In this document: one piece after another, positions 7,788 through 16,406 of the stretch
How positions within the stretch are numbered: position 1 is the first letter of the stretch
How the letters are laid out: each line of letters opens with the position of its first letter
From: Streptomyces asiaticus
GTDB lineage: Bacteria; Actinomycetota; Actinomycetes; Streptomycetales; Streptomycetaceae
Length of the DNA: 64,000 nucleotides
Assembly: GCF_018138715.1 (NCBI RefSeq)
Contig: NZ_JAGSHX010000006.1
Span: forward strand, 3,782,001-3,846,000
Reading direction: 5' to 3'
Notes under the pieces: generated by a model
What the model saw: only the letters and a program-made list of their open reading frames with translations
The model's database searches: none
Told to the model about the DNA's origin: nothing
Translations under genes and position numbers: made by a program

Positions 7788-8405
7788 TTACGCCTGCTCG
7801 GGGGTACCGCCGGAGGTGCGCAGCCAGGCCTCCTTGGCCAGGACGGCGGTGCCCTGGGCGTTGTCCCACTTTCCGTAGCGGGGGTTCACCCGGATGTCGA
7901 GCGCCTTGGAGGTCTGCGTGAACACCTCATTGACCTTGGAGGTGCCCAGCTTCCGCAGCAGGGCGTTGCGCGTGAGGTCCATCCGGACCGCCTCGTCGAT
8001 CCCGCCGGGCGCGATGCCCTGCTGGAGATAGAGGGCGCGCAGGGCGGTGGCCCCGCCGCTCTGCTTCTCGGCGGCGGAGCGGGCGCGCTGGACCTCGCGG
8101 CGGGTGGGGTGGATCCCGTTGTCCTTACCGGCCCGCTCAATCACCCGGAACTGGATCATCCGGATCAGTGTGTCCTGGCTCAGCCGGCCGCTGCCCGCGA
8201 CCGTCTGGGCCGCCCTCGGGTCATTGTTCTGCGCCTGCCGGACGGCCTTGACCTGCGCCTGGAGCTGGGACACGGTGATCCGGCCACCGTCCAGGACCGC
8301 CGCGGCACCGGGCCGCGGGGCGTCGCCGCACGCGGTGATCAGCGGCGCGGAGAGCAGCAGCGCGGACGCGGCGGAGACGGTGAGCGCAGTACGGCGGCGG
8401 ATCAT
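7788..8405 (-). CDS. SurA N-terminal-domain lipoprotein
   Basis: 205 residues. The ATG at 8405 has GGGAGG seven bases upstream. The signal peptide MIRRRTALTVSAASALLLSA ends in the lipobox LITAC, so the mature protein should be lipid-anchored outside the membrane. The rest (AAVLDGGRITVSQLQAQVKAV and on) is the SurA-like chaperone fold without an obvious parvulin PPIase domain. Likely a folding helper for secreted proteins. It lies directly upstream of mazG, a pairing I recall from other Streptomyces. Confidence 0.85.
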   Translation of the reverse strand: MIRRRTALTVSAASALLLSAPLITACGDAPRPGAAAVLDGGRITVSQLQAQVKAVRQAQNNDPRAAQTVAGSGRLSQDTLIRMIQFRVIERAGKDNGIHPTRREVQRARSAAEKQSGGATALRALYLQQGIAPGGIDEAVRMDLTRNALLRKLGTSKVNEVFTQTSKALDIRVNPRYGKWDNAQGTAVLAKEAWLRTSGGTPEQA

Positions 8406-8535
8406 TGAGCCTCCCGGCAGAGATCGTGCGGCGCGACAAACGATCTGGCGTTGATCGATGGTATGGAGTCGGCGCGGCCTAGGCCACTGCTTGGACAACG
8501 ATTCACCACGGTCTTGGTCAGCCTCCTGGCCGCGC

Positions 8536-8650
8536 CCTCAAGGGGCGCGGGCTTTGTCGATGTGCGGCTCCGCCGCGTGGGCGCGACCAGCCACGACCGA
8601 GCCGCAGACGATCTACAGCAGGTCAGGGCACTTCCGCAGACCGCTTAGCG
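8536..8650. repeat. Dispersed intergenic repeat fused to the HNH gene stop codon
   Basis: Contains the hairpin GCCCTCAAGGGGC-type start, the core CGATGTGCGGCTCCGCCGCG, GACCAGCCACGAC and an end GCTTAGCGG. The TTA of that end is the stop codon (TAA) of the gene at 8645-9340. Related copies occur at 14185, 18790 and 52079. Confidence 0.8.
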
Positions 8651-9340
8651 GCCACCTGAGCGCGCGGGCAGCTTCATGCCGGGGCAGCCGCCCAACACCC
8701 GCTCCATCGCGCTCTTCTCGGCCCCGGTCACCCACAACCCGTACGTCTTCTTCACCGCCACCTGGTGCGCCACATAGTCACAGCGGTACGCCTTGTTGGG
8801 CGGCAGCCAGGTCGCCGTGTCGCCGTCGCCCTTACGGCGGTTGGCGGAGGCGTCCACGGCGATCAGATTGAGCGGATCGTTGGCGAACTCCAGGCGCTTG
8901 TCCCGGTCCCACTTCTGGGCGCCCTTCTGCCAGGCGTCCGACAGCGCGACCACATGGTCGATGTCCACCTTGCTGTGGCCCCGGACGAACCGGACATCGC
9001 GGCCGGTGTACGGCTCGTCGGTGAGCGTGCCCGAGACGACCAGGCAGTGGCCGTCGCGGAACTTCACGTCCTTCAGGTCGCGCTTGAGGATGTCATCACG
9101 GGTCCCGCAGCCGTTGTCGTCGGTGTCCACCCACGAACTGCCGAACTCGCTGCGCTCGTAACCCGTCTTCGGCGCACGGCCTTTGACTGTGAGCGAGGAC
9201 ACAGCCGCCAGGGCCGAGCCGGACGCCGCGGGCCGGCTTGAGCCGCTCCCGCCCTCGTCAGCGCCCTTGCCGTCCTGGTCACCGGCCTTGCAGCCGCCGA
9301 CCGCCAGCAGCGCGGCCAGCACCACGACCGAACTTCGCAT
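8645..9340 (-). CDS. Exported HNH-family nuclease-like lipoprotein (DUF1524 type)
   Basis: 231 residues with start ATG at 9340. The signal MRSSVVVLAALLAVGGC ends with a lipobox Cys17, then comes a Gly/Ser-rich linker. The C-terminal domain has the HNH-like pattern DHVVALSDAW ... NDPLNLIAVDASANRRKGD ... W, plus paired Cys residues (CGTRD, RDGHCLVV, YRCDY, GGCPG) that probably form disulfides outside the cell. A role in extracellular DNA degradation is plausible from the family but not shown. Confidence 0.85.
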   Translation of the reverse strand: MRSSVVVLAALLAVGGCKAGDQDGKGADEGGSGSSRPAASGSALAAVSSLTVKGRAPKTGYERSEFGSSWVDTDDNGCGTRDDILKRDLKDVKFRDGHCLVVSGTLTDEPYTGRDVRFVRGHSKVDIDHVVALSDAWQKGAQKWDRDKRLEFANDPLNLIAVDASANRRKGDGDTATWLPPNKAYRCDYVAHQVAVKKTYGLWVTGAEKSAMERVLGGCPGMKLPARSGGR

Positions 9341-9423
9341 CGGTATGCGAAACCGTCCCCGCAACCTTCCCGCCCCCTTCGCGTATCTTTTCGCACAGAC
9401 CGCCCACACGATAAGGACCCTGG

Positions 9424-10887
9424 ATGGACACGGCCGCAACCGCTCCGCCCGGCACCGGCGCCGAGAGGGCGACCGCCACCATCGGGGGGCGTACCCGGCT
9501 TCTCGCGAGGGCAGGCGTACTGCGGCGGCCGAAGGCCGATCCGTACTGGCTGGCCCTCGCCCTCTTCGCCGCCTTCACGGCGCTGTCGGTCTGCCGCTAC
9601 CGCCGCATGGCCACCATGTCCTGGGACCTGGGCATCTTCGAGCAGGCGATACGGGCGTACGCGCACTTCCAGGCCCCCATAGCCGATCTCAAGGGCCCCG
9701 GCGCCAATATCCTCGGCGACCACTTCAGCCCCATAACGGCCCTGCTCGGCCCCGTCTACCGGCTGTTCCCCGGCCCGGTCACCCTGCTGGTCGCGCAGGC
9801 GGCGCTGTTCGCCGTCTCCGCCGTCCCCGTCACCCGCGTCGCGGCCCGGCTGCTGGGGCGCGGCCGGGGGCTCGCGATCGGCATCGCCTACGGGGTGTCC
9901 TGGGGCATCCAGCGCGCCGTGGACTTCGACTTCCACGAGATCTGCTTCGCCGTTCCGCTCATCGCCTTCTCCCTGGAAGCGGTGATCCGCGGGCGCTGGT
10001 ACCCGGCGCTGCTGTGGGCCGCCCCGCTGGTCTTCGTCAAGGAGGACATGGGCGCCACGGTGGCCGCGATCGGCGCGGTCGTCTGGATCCGCGCCCGGCG
10101 CGACCCGGAGCGCGGCCCCCGCGCCGTCCCGCTCGCCGTCGCGCTGATGGGCTTCGGCATCGCCGTCTCGGCGCTCGCGCTCGGCGTCGTCATCCCCGGC
10201 TTCAACGGCGCCGGGTCGTACGACTATTGGGACAAAGTCGGCAGCGGCGGTGAGCAGACCGGCACGATCCCGTTCGGCACCGCGCTGCGCACCCTGCTGT
10301 GGATCCTGCTGCCGACCACCGGGCTGCTGGCGTTGCGCTCCCCGCTGTTGCTGGCCGCCGTGCCCACCCTCGGCTGGCGCTTCCTCTCCCACGACGACCA
10401 CTACTGGGGCACGGACTGGCACTACAGCGCGGTGCTGATGCCGGTCGTCGTGCTGGCCCTGGTGGACGCCCTGGACCGGGTCCGCGACACCCACCGGCCC
10501 TGGCTCGCCTCGTACGCCCGTCAGCTGCCCTCGGCGGTGTGCGGCGCGGCCCTGGCGCTGTCGTCCTCCATGCCGCTGTACGGCCTCACCCAGGGCGCCA
10601 CATACGACAAGTCGCCGCAGACGCGGGCGGTGGAGCGGCTGCTGGACCGGATCCCGGACGGGGCGACGGTGGAGGCCAACGTCGGGCCGATAAGCCGGCT
10701 CACCAGCCGCTGCCGGGTGCTGTGGGTCGGCGCCACCCAGGACATACGGCCGGACTACATAGCCCTCCAGGAGCCGCCGGAGCGCACCGAGCGGCAGGTG
10801 ATCGAGTACGCCGGGCAGCTCCACCCGGGCAGCTCGTACACGCCCGTCGGCTCCACCTCCGGCTACTTCGTCCTCAAGCGGGGCTGA
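9424..10887 (+). CDS. DUF2079 polytopic membrane protein
   Basis: 487 residues with about nine to ten hydrophobic segments from residue 39 on. Characteristic DUF2079 pieces are MSWDLGIFEQAIRAYA, GDHFSPI, DFDFHEICFAVPL and FVKEDMG. These acidic and His residues near the membrane surface resemble glycosyltransferase-C/mannosyltransferase-like folds, but no activity is known. It diverges from the HNH lipoprotein gene with 83 bases between starts. Confidence 0.85.
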   Translation: MDTAATAPPGTGAERATATIGGRTRLLARAGVLRRPKADPYWLALALFAAFTALSVCRYRRMATMSWDLGIFEQAIRAYAHFQAPIADLKGPGANILGDHFSPITALLGPVYRLFPGPVTLLVAQAALFAVSAVPVTRVAARLLGRGRGLAIGIAYGVSWGIQRAVDFDFHEICFAVPLIAFSLEAVIRGRWYPALLWAAPLVFVKEDMGATVAAIGAVVWIRARRDPERGPRAVPLAVALMGFGIAVSALALGVVIPGFNGAGSYDYWDKVGSGGEQTGTIPFGTALRTLLWILLPTTGLLALRSPLLLAAVPTLGWRFLSHDDHYWGTDWHYSAVLMPVVVLALVDALDRVRDTHRPWLASYARQLPSAVCGAALALSSSMPLYGLTQGATYDKSPQTRAVERLLDRIPDGATVEANVGPISRLTSRCRVLWVGATQDIRPDYIALQEPPERTERQVIEYAGQLHPGSSYTPVGSTSGYFVLKRG

Positions 10888-10933
10888 CGGGGGCTCCGCG
10901 CCAAGGCCCGGGGTCCAGGGGCCTCGCGCCGGC

Positions 10934-11722
10934 TCAACTCATGGGCTTCGGGGCGATCAGGGCGAACGGCGCCCCCTGCGGATCCTTCACCAGCGACATC
11001 CGGCCCGCGACCATGTCGTACGGCGGGCGGAGGACCGTGCCGCCCTCGGCGGACACTTTGGCCGAAATGCGGTCGGTGTCCTCCACGGCGAAGTAGACCA
11101 GCCACTGCGGAGGCACCTCCGGCGGCATCCCCTCCCGCAGCGGCTGGAGCCCGCCGACCGTGCGGCCGTCGACGGAGAGCGCGAAATAGCCCTCGGCGCC
11201 CTCGCCCTCCATGGGGGTCGACTCCACGCCCAGCGCCTCCGCGTAGAAGGCCGAAGCCGCCTCCCGGTCGGTGGTGTTGAGCTCGTTCCAGATCAGCGTG
11301 CCCGGCTCGTTGACGAGGCCCGCGCCGGGGAAGCCGAGCGGCTGCCAGACGCCGAAGACGGCGCCCAGCGGGTCGGCCGCCACCAGCATCCGCCCGAGGT
11401 CCGTCACATCCATGACCGGCATCAGCACGGTGCCGCCGGCCCGGCTGATGGACTCCGAGGTGGCCTGGGCGTCGGCGGAGCAGAAGTAGGTGGTCCAGAC
11501 GGTCGGCGGCGGGGCCTCCTCGCCCACCGACTGCGCGGACATCACGCCCGCCACGGGCTTGCCCCTCAGGGACCAGGTCGCATAGCCGCCGGTCTCCGGA
11601 GGGCCGACCTCTCCCTCCCAGCCGAACAGCCCGGAGTAGAAGTCCAGGGCGGCCTGTTGGTCGGGGACCATCAGATCGATCCAGCAGGGCGTGCCGGGCT
11701 GATAGGACGTGACTTCGGGCAT
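10934..11722 (-). CDS. VOC (glyoxalase-like) family protein with two domains
   Basis: 262 residues made of two vicinal-oxygen-chelate repeats (about 8-125 and 140-258), each with paired beta-alpha modules (PCWIDLMVPDQQAALDFYSGLFGW; LIWNELNTTDREAASAFYAEALG). The ATG at 11722 follows GGAGGCGGCCCC. Family members are glyoxalases, dioxygenases or antibiotic-binding proteins; the metal ligands cannot be assigned confidently here, so no substrate is claimed. Confidence 0.85.
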   Translation of the reverse strand: MPEVTSYQPGTPCWIDLMVPDQQAALDFYSGLFGWEGEVGPPETGGYATWSLRGKPVAGVMSAQSVGEEAPPPTVWTTYFCSADAQATSESISRAGGTVLMPVMDVTDLGRMLVAADPLGAVFGVWQPLGFPGAGLVNEPGTLIWNELNTTDREAASAFYAEALGVESTPMEGEGAEGYFALSVDGRTVGGLQPLREGMPPEVPPQWLVYFAVEDTDRISAKVSAEGGTVLRPPYDMVAGRMSLVKDPQGAPFALIAPKPMS

Positions 11723-11918
11723 GGGGCCGCCTCCGTATCGCCACTTCCGGCCGTGCGCGGCCGGTACGGGATGCCCCCATGGCCCATTCTCCTCCGGCCC
11801 GGGCGTCACGCCACTCGGCGCGGACGGCTACGGCGCGCAACCGTTCCCCGACGGGCCGTGAACGCGGCCACGCGGCTTCCCGGCCGCGGCGAACCGCCGG
11901 ACCCGGCCGCCGCACAAA

Positions 11919-11958
11919 GCCGGGCGGCGGCCGGCTCGAAGGCCGACCGCCGCCCGGC
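11919..11958 (-). terminator. Terminator after the L,D-transpeptidase gene
   Basis: GCCGGGCGGCGG pairs with CCGCCGCCCGGC, a 12-bp stem with a 16-base loop, 20 bases beyond the stop codon. The remaining gap to 11723 shows no gene. Confidence 0.7.
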
Positions 11959-11978
11959 GGTGGTGAGTAGAGGGTGGG

Positions 11979-13241
11979 TCAGGCGCTGCCGACCGCGCTT
12001 CCGGCCACCCACTGGCTCCAGTCCATGTTCCATCCGTTGAGGCCGTTGTCCGGCTGGATGGTCTTGTCCTTGGAGTTCTTCACGATGACGATGTCACCGA
12101 CCTGGGAGTTGTCGTAGAACCAGGCGCCGTCCGTGTTGGGGTCGCCCGCGCCCTTGGTGTCCGACAGACCGACACAGCCGTGGCTGGTGTTGACGTTGCC
12201 GAAGATGGACTTGGCGCCCCAGTAGTTGCCGTGGATGAAGGTGCCCGAGGTGGACAGCCGCATCGCGTGGGGCACGTCCTTGATGTCGTACTCGCCCTTG
12301 CCGTCGTCGTCCGTGAAGCCGACCGTGGCACCGTTCATCCGGGTCTCCTTGAACTTCTCGGAGATCACCATCTGACCGTTGTAGGTCGTGTTATCGGGGC
12401 TGCCGGCGGAGATCTTGATGGTCTTCAGCAGCTTGCCGTCGCGGACGACCTTCATCTCCTTGGTCGCCGCGTCCACCGTGGAGACCTGGGAGCGGCCGAT
12501 CTTGAAGTTGACCGTCTTCTCCTGGACGCCCTTGACACCGGACGACGCCTCGACGCCGTCCAGGTCCAGCTTCAGGGAGACGGTCGAGCCCGCCTTCCAG
12601 TAGTCCTTGGGGCGCAGGTCGAGCCGGTCGCCGCCGAACCAGTGGCCGACCACCTGCTGGCCGCTGCTGGAGGTGACCTTGATGTGGGACTCGACGTCCT
12701 TCTTGTTGGTCACCGCCTTGTCGAAGCGGATGGACACCGGCATGCCCACGCCGACCGTGGAACCGTCCTCCGGCGTGAAGTTGGCGATGAAGCTGTTGGA
12801 GGGCGAGACGGTGGTGAAGGACGAGTTCTCGGTCGCCTTACGGCCCTTGGAGTCCTCCGCGGACGCCCTGATCTTGTACTGAGTGGCTCGCTCCAGCTGC
12901 CCGCTCGGCTTCCAGGACGTCTTGTCGGGCGATATGGTCCCGGCCACGGTGTTGCCGGTCGCCGCGGACGTCATCGTGACGGAGGTGAGCTTGCCCTCGC
13001 TCACCGTGACCTTGGTGTCACTGTTGATGCCCGCGTTCGTCGCACCGGCCTTTGGCGTGATCTTGATGTGGGCGTCCGACGCGTCCTTGGCCGCCGCCTC
13101 GTCGACCTGCGACTGAGACTTGTGCCCGTCGTTCTTGGCGTCGTCGCCGCCGCCATCCCCGCCGCACGCGGCGAGAGTGAGTACGCCGCCGAGCACGGCG
13201 GCCACGGCCACCAGCCCCTTACGGCGCTTGCCGTCCGTCAT
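11979..13241 (-). CDS. L,D-transpeptidase lipoprotein with Ig-like domains
   Basis: 420 residues. The start at 13241 has GGAGAAG upstream. The lipobox LTLAACGGD near residue 29 anchors it to the membrane. Two Ig-like domains (about 70-250) precede a YkuD catalytic domain with the signature SHGCVGLSD, whose Cys is the nucleophile, and an upstream His in IHGNYWG. It should form 3-3 cross-links in peptidoglycan, as in the LdtMt2 type. It has its own terminator; the next gene starts 214 bases upstream. Confidence 0.93.
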   Translation of the reverse strand: MTDGKRRKGLVAVAAVLGGVLTLAACGGDGGGDDAKNDGHKSQSQVDEAAAKDASDAHIKITPKAGATNAGINSDTKVTVSEGKLTSVTMTSAATGNTVAGTISPDKTSWKPSGQLERATQYKIRASAEDSKGRKATENSSFTTVSPSNSFIANFTPEDGSTVGVGMPVSIRFDKAVTNKKDVESHIKVTSSSGQQVVGHWFGGDRLDLRPKDYWKAGSTVSLKLDLDGVEASSGVKGVQEKTVNFKIGRSQVSTVDAATKEMKVVRDGKLLKTIKISAGSPDNTTYNGQMVISEKFKETRMNGATVGFTDDDGKGEYDIKDVPHAMRLSTSGTFIHGNYWGAKSIFGNVNTSHGCVGLSDTKGAGDPNTDGAWFYDNSQVGDIVIVKNSKDKTIQPDNGLNGWNMDWSQWVAGSAVGSA

Positions 13242-13454
13242 CACACGCTTCTCCATTTGACCTGGATCTTGATCTGGACCCCAGAAACCCCGGACCTGCC
13301 CGATAAGAACGCCTGTACCTTTTGGTCGGTTCCACGCACAGTAAAACTGTGCGCAAGACCACTTGGCAAAGGCGCCAGTCAAGCGTAAGACCCACCGGCA
13401 CCCGGACCCGCACGGCTCAGCCGTCTTCGTCGCCCGGAATGCGGCTCTCCGGGC

Positions 13455-13781
13455 TCAATCGTCCTCATCCAGGTCGGGGAAGGCCCCGGACCACTCGACG
13501 GCGCGAGGATCGTAGTCGATGTGCTCGCTGCTCCAGGACGCCTGCGCCAGTTCGACCCCCGGCACCTCCTCCACCAGTTCGAACGGCTCGACCAGATAGG
13601 CCAGCGCCTCGGCCTCGTCCGACTCCACCATGCGGTGTGCGTGGCCCCGCTCCTCCGCGGCCATGGACTCGTCGCCGTCGATCCGCTCGTACGCCGCGCG
13701 CCGCAGCCGGTCCGCGTCGGTGATCTCGACTACAAGCTCCACGCGAAGCCGGACAAACCGTGATGTCTCGGTACTCGTCAT
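13455..13781 (-). CDS. Conserved acidic small protein of unknown function
   Basis: 108 residues from ATG 13781 (MTSTETSRFVRLRVELVVEI). Very acidic, ending DLDEDD, with no signal peptide or membrane segment. Composition and third-position G+C fit a real gene. I do not recognise a domain. It is divergent from the sortase-substrate gene with 100 bases between them. Confidence 0.7.
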   Translation of the reverse strand: MTSTETSRFVRLRVELVVEITDADRLRRAAYERIDGDESMAAEERGHAHRMVESDEAEALAYLVEPFELVEEVPGVELAQASWSSEHIDYDPRAVEWSGAFPDLDEDD

Positions 13782-13880
13782 GCGACGGAGGTTAGGGGGC
13801 CGACCCGTCTCGCTTCCGCACGACCCGCAGTTGTCACTACGATCGGCGCACGGGGTCAATTTGCCGCAGCCTCAAGGAGG

Positions 13881-14186
13881 ATGCCGTTGTCCGCACGCCG
13901 ACCGCTGCTGACCGCCGCCGCTGCCGGTTCGCTGCTGTGCGCCCTGTGGTTCGTCCCGTCCGCCAACGCCACCGTGGAGGACCCGGGATCGTCATCGGCG
14001 TCCTCGCGGACCTCCGAGGGCTCGCCCGGGTCCGGGCCCAGGACCGAGGCCGTGCCCGACGGGGATCTGGCCGATACCGGCAGTGTGGACGTCACCCCGT
14101 ACCTCTTCGGCGGCACGGCCTTCCTGGGGCTGGGTGTGGCGATGGTGACCGCCTCCGTGCGGCGCACCCGCCCGGAGGCGTACTGA
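13881..14186 (+). CDS. Small LAXTG cell-wall-anchored surface protein (class E sortase substrate)
   Basis: 101 residues: a signal peptide to about residue 30 (SANA cleavage), a Ser/Gly/Pro linker, the sorting motif LADTG at about 63-67, a membrane segment (74-92) and a positively charged tail RRTRPEAY. LAXTG is the motif used by Streptomyces SrtE enzymes, so the protein should be covalently attached to peptidoglycan. AAGGAGG touches the ATG at 13881, so translation may really begin at the in-frame TTG 13887, which has ideal spacing. No sortase gene is nearby. Confidence 0.8.
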   Translation: MPLSARRPLLTAAAAGSLLCALWFVPSANATVEDPGSSSASSRTSEGSPGSGPRTEAVPDGDLADTGSVDVTPYLFGGTAFLGLGVAMVTASVRRTRPEAY

Positions 14187-14307
14187 GCGCTCCGCGGGAA
14201 GTGGCGCGGGGTGCGGTCGTTCATCCGCGGCCGCGCCGTGGCTGGTCCCACGCGGCGGAGCCGCATATCGACACAGCCGCCGGCGGAGCCGCACATCGAC
14301 GCAGCCC
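14185..14307 (-). repeat. Dispersed repeat copy A, inverted relative to copy B (18790-18913)
   Basis: About 123 bases that, on the minus strand, match 18790-18913 with only about six substitutions. It begins at the stop codon region of the LAXTG gene (TGAGCGCTCCGCGGG) and includes two tandem cores GCGGAGCCGCAT/C. Confidence 0.9.
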
Positions 14308-14326
14308 CCCACCCCCCACGGCTCGC

Positions 14327-15871
14327 TCAGCTGAGGGGGCCGGTCACCGACTCCACGGCCTCGATCAGCTCTCCGGATCGTACGAACGCGTCCGCGGCCG
14401 CCAAGTCGGGCGCCAGATAACGGTCCTCGCCCGGCCCCTCGACGCCCGCCCGGCGCACCGCCGCCAGCACCGCCCGGCTCGCGGGCGCGGGCTCAAGCCC
14501 CTGGCGCAGCTCGATGCCCCGGGTGGCGGCGACCAGCTCGACGGCCAGGACGCGGGCCAGGCTGTCCACCGCCGTACGCAGCTTGCGCGCCGCCGACCAG
14601 CCCATCGAGACATGGTCCTCCTGCATGGCGGAGGACGGGATGGAGTCGACGGAGGCGGGCACCGCGAGCCGCTTCATCTCGCTCACCAGCGCGGCCTGGG
14701 TGTACTGAGCGATCATCAGCCCCGAGTCCACGCCGGGGTCGCCGGCCAGGAAGGGCGGCAGGCCGTGGGAGCGGTTCTTGTCCAGCAGCCGGTCGGTGCG
14801 GCGCTCGGCGATCGAGGCGAGATCGGCCGCCGCGACGGCCAGGAAGTCCAGGACGTACGCGACGGGCGCGCCGTGGAAGTTGCCGTTGGACTCCACCCGG
14901 CCGTCCGGCAGCACCACGGGGTTGTCCACGGCGGAGGCCAGCTCGCGCTCGGCGACCAGCCGGGCGTGCGCGAGGGTGTCCCGGCCGGCACCCGCGACCT
15001 GCGGGGCGCAGCGGATCGAGTACGCGTCCTGGACGCGCGGCGCATCGTCCTGGTGGTGCCCGGTGAGCCCCGAACCCGCCAGCACCCGCAGCATGTTGGC
15101 GGCGCTGGCGGCCTGCCCCGGGTGGGGGCGGATGGCGTGCAGCTCGGGTGCGAGGACGCGGTCCGTGCCGAGCAGCGCCTCCAATGAGAGGGCGGCGGTC
15201 ACATCGGCGACGGTGAAGAGCCGGGCGAGGTCGGCGCAGGCCATGATCAGCATGCCGAGCATGCCGTCCGTGCCGTTGAGCAGCGCGAGCCCCTCCTTCT
15301 CGCGGAGCTCGACCGGCTCGATGCCGTGCTCGGCCAGCAGCTCGGCGGCGGGCCGCACGACCTTGTCGGGGCCCTCGGCCTCGCCCTCGCCCATCAGCGC
15401 CAGCGCGCAGTGGGACAGTGGCGCCAGGTCGCCGGAGCAGCCCAGCGAGCCGTATTCGTGCACGACGGGGGTGATCCCCGCGTTGAGGAGCGCGGCCATC
15501 GTCTGCACCACGACGGGCCGGACGCCGGTGCGGCCGGACGCGAGCGTCTTCAGCCGCAGGAACATCAGCGCCCGCACCACCTCGCGCTCCACCCGCGGGC
15601 CCATGCCGGCGGCGTGCGAGCGCACGATGTTGCGCTGGAGCTGGGCGCGCAGCTCGGGGCTGATGTGGCGCACGGCCAGCGCGCCGAAACCGGTGGAGAC
15701 GCCGTAGACGGGCTCGGGCTTGGCCGCCAGGTCGTCGATCACCTGCCGCGCCGCGGAGACGGCGTCGAGCGCCGCCTCGTCGATCTCGATGCGCGCGGTG
15801 CCGCGGGCCACGGCGATGACATCGTCGGCGGTCGTTCCGGACGTCCCCACCACCACAGTGTGCATATCCAT
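14327..15871 (-). CDS. hutH: Histidine ammonia-lyase
   Basis: About 514 residues. It deaminates L-histidine to trans-urocanate, the first step of histidine use. The MIO cofactor segment reads GSLGCSGDLAPLSH; Cys-Ser-Gly replaces the usual Ala-Ser-Gly, as I recall for Streptomyces histidases. Further marks are YGVSTGFGAL, the active-site tyrosine region and QEDHVSMGW near residue 415. I chose the ATG at 15871 after AGGGTG; the second ATG at 15865 is also possible. No other hut genes are adjacent, which is normal in this genus. Confidence 0.95.
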   Translation of the reverse strand: MDMHTVVVGTSGTTADDVIAVARGTARIEIDEAALDAVSAARQVIDDLAAKPEPVYGVSTGFGALAVRHISPELRAQLQRNIVRSHAAGMGPRVEREVVRALMFLRLKTLASGRTGVRPVVVQTMAALLNAGITPVVHEYGSLGCSGDLAPLSHCALALMGEGEAEGPDKVVRPAAELLAEHGIEPVELREKEGLALLNGTDGMLGMLIMACADLARLFTVADVTAALSLEALLGTDRVLAPELHAIRPHPGQAASAANMLRVLAGSGLTGHHQDDAPRVQDAYSIRCAPQVAGAGRDTLAHARLVAERELASAVDNPVVLPDGRVESNGNFHGAPVAYVLDFLAVAAADLASIAERRTDRLLDKNRSHGLPPFLAGDPGVDSGLMIAQYTQAALVSEMKRLAVPASVDSIPSSAMQEDHVSMGWSAARKLRTAVDSLARVLAVELVAATRGIELRQGLEPAPASRAVLAAVRRAGVEGPGEDRYLAPDLAAADAFVRSGELIEAVESVTGPLS

Positions 15872-16406
15872 ATTCAGGCACCCTAGAGAGTGAATCCCCA
15901 CCTGTCACCCCGCTACCCCTGTCCCTTCCGGGGCTCCGCTCCTCAAACGCCGGAGAGGCTGGGAGGCGGGGCTCCGCCCCGAGCCCCCCAGGCCACCGTC
16001 CCGGGCTACGCTCCCGGGCCCCTGCGGGTTGGACCCCGCGCTTCAGCGGTGCTGCGCCCAGGACCCCGGCGGTTTTGCGCCCCGGGCCTCGGCGGTGCTG
16101 CACCCCGAGCCTCGGCGGTGCTGCACCCTGGGCCTCGGCGGTGCTGCACCCGGCCCCCAGCGGAGCTGAACCCCTCAGCCCCCGCGGAGCCAGGAGCGGG
16201 AGGCCGTTCCAGCCCCTCCGGCGATTGAGGAGCGGGGTCCGGGGCGGAGCCCCGGTGGGGGGCCGGGGGCCTGCCCCCGGATTCGGGAAGGGGCGGGGTG
16301 GGGAACGACACGCGCCACGCCCCCCGCCTCGGGGCTCAGGCGCACAGCCACAGCGAGACCCGGGGCGCAGCCCCGTGCGGGCCCGGGGCGGGGCTCGTGG
16401 CCGGGG
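15872..16406. repeat. Gene-free 0.5-kb region with a 23-bp minisatellite flanked by inverted REP-like elements
   Basis: No credible gene. From about 16041 to 16185 there are about six 23-base units (consensus CCTCGGCGGTGCTGCACCCC plus three bases), diverging at both ends. On either side lie inverted copies of a common Streptomyces element (CCGCTCCTCAAACGCCGGAG at about 15936 and its complement-like GGCGATTGAGGAGCGGGG at about 16221). The unit length is not a multiple of three, so the overlapping reading frames are not protein repeats. Confidence 0.85.

Noticed and set aside
5575..7878. 767-codon plus-strand frame
   Set aside because: It runs through the tryptophanase gene in another frame and antisense through DUF6479 and mazG; composition is the mirror of those genes and no domain appears.
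12180..13388. 402-codon frame opposite the L,D-transpeptidase gene
   Set aside because: Pure antisense shadow; Val/Asp/Gly/Arg-rich with no motif, while the other strand has a lipobox and catalytic motif.
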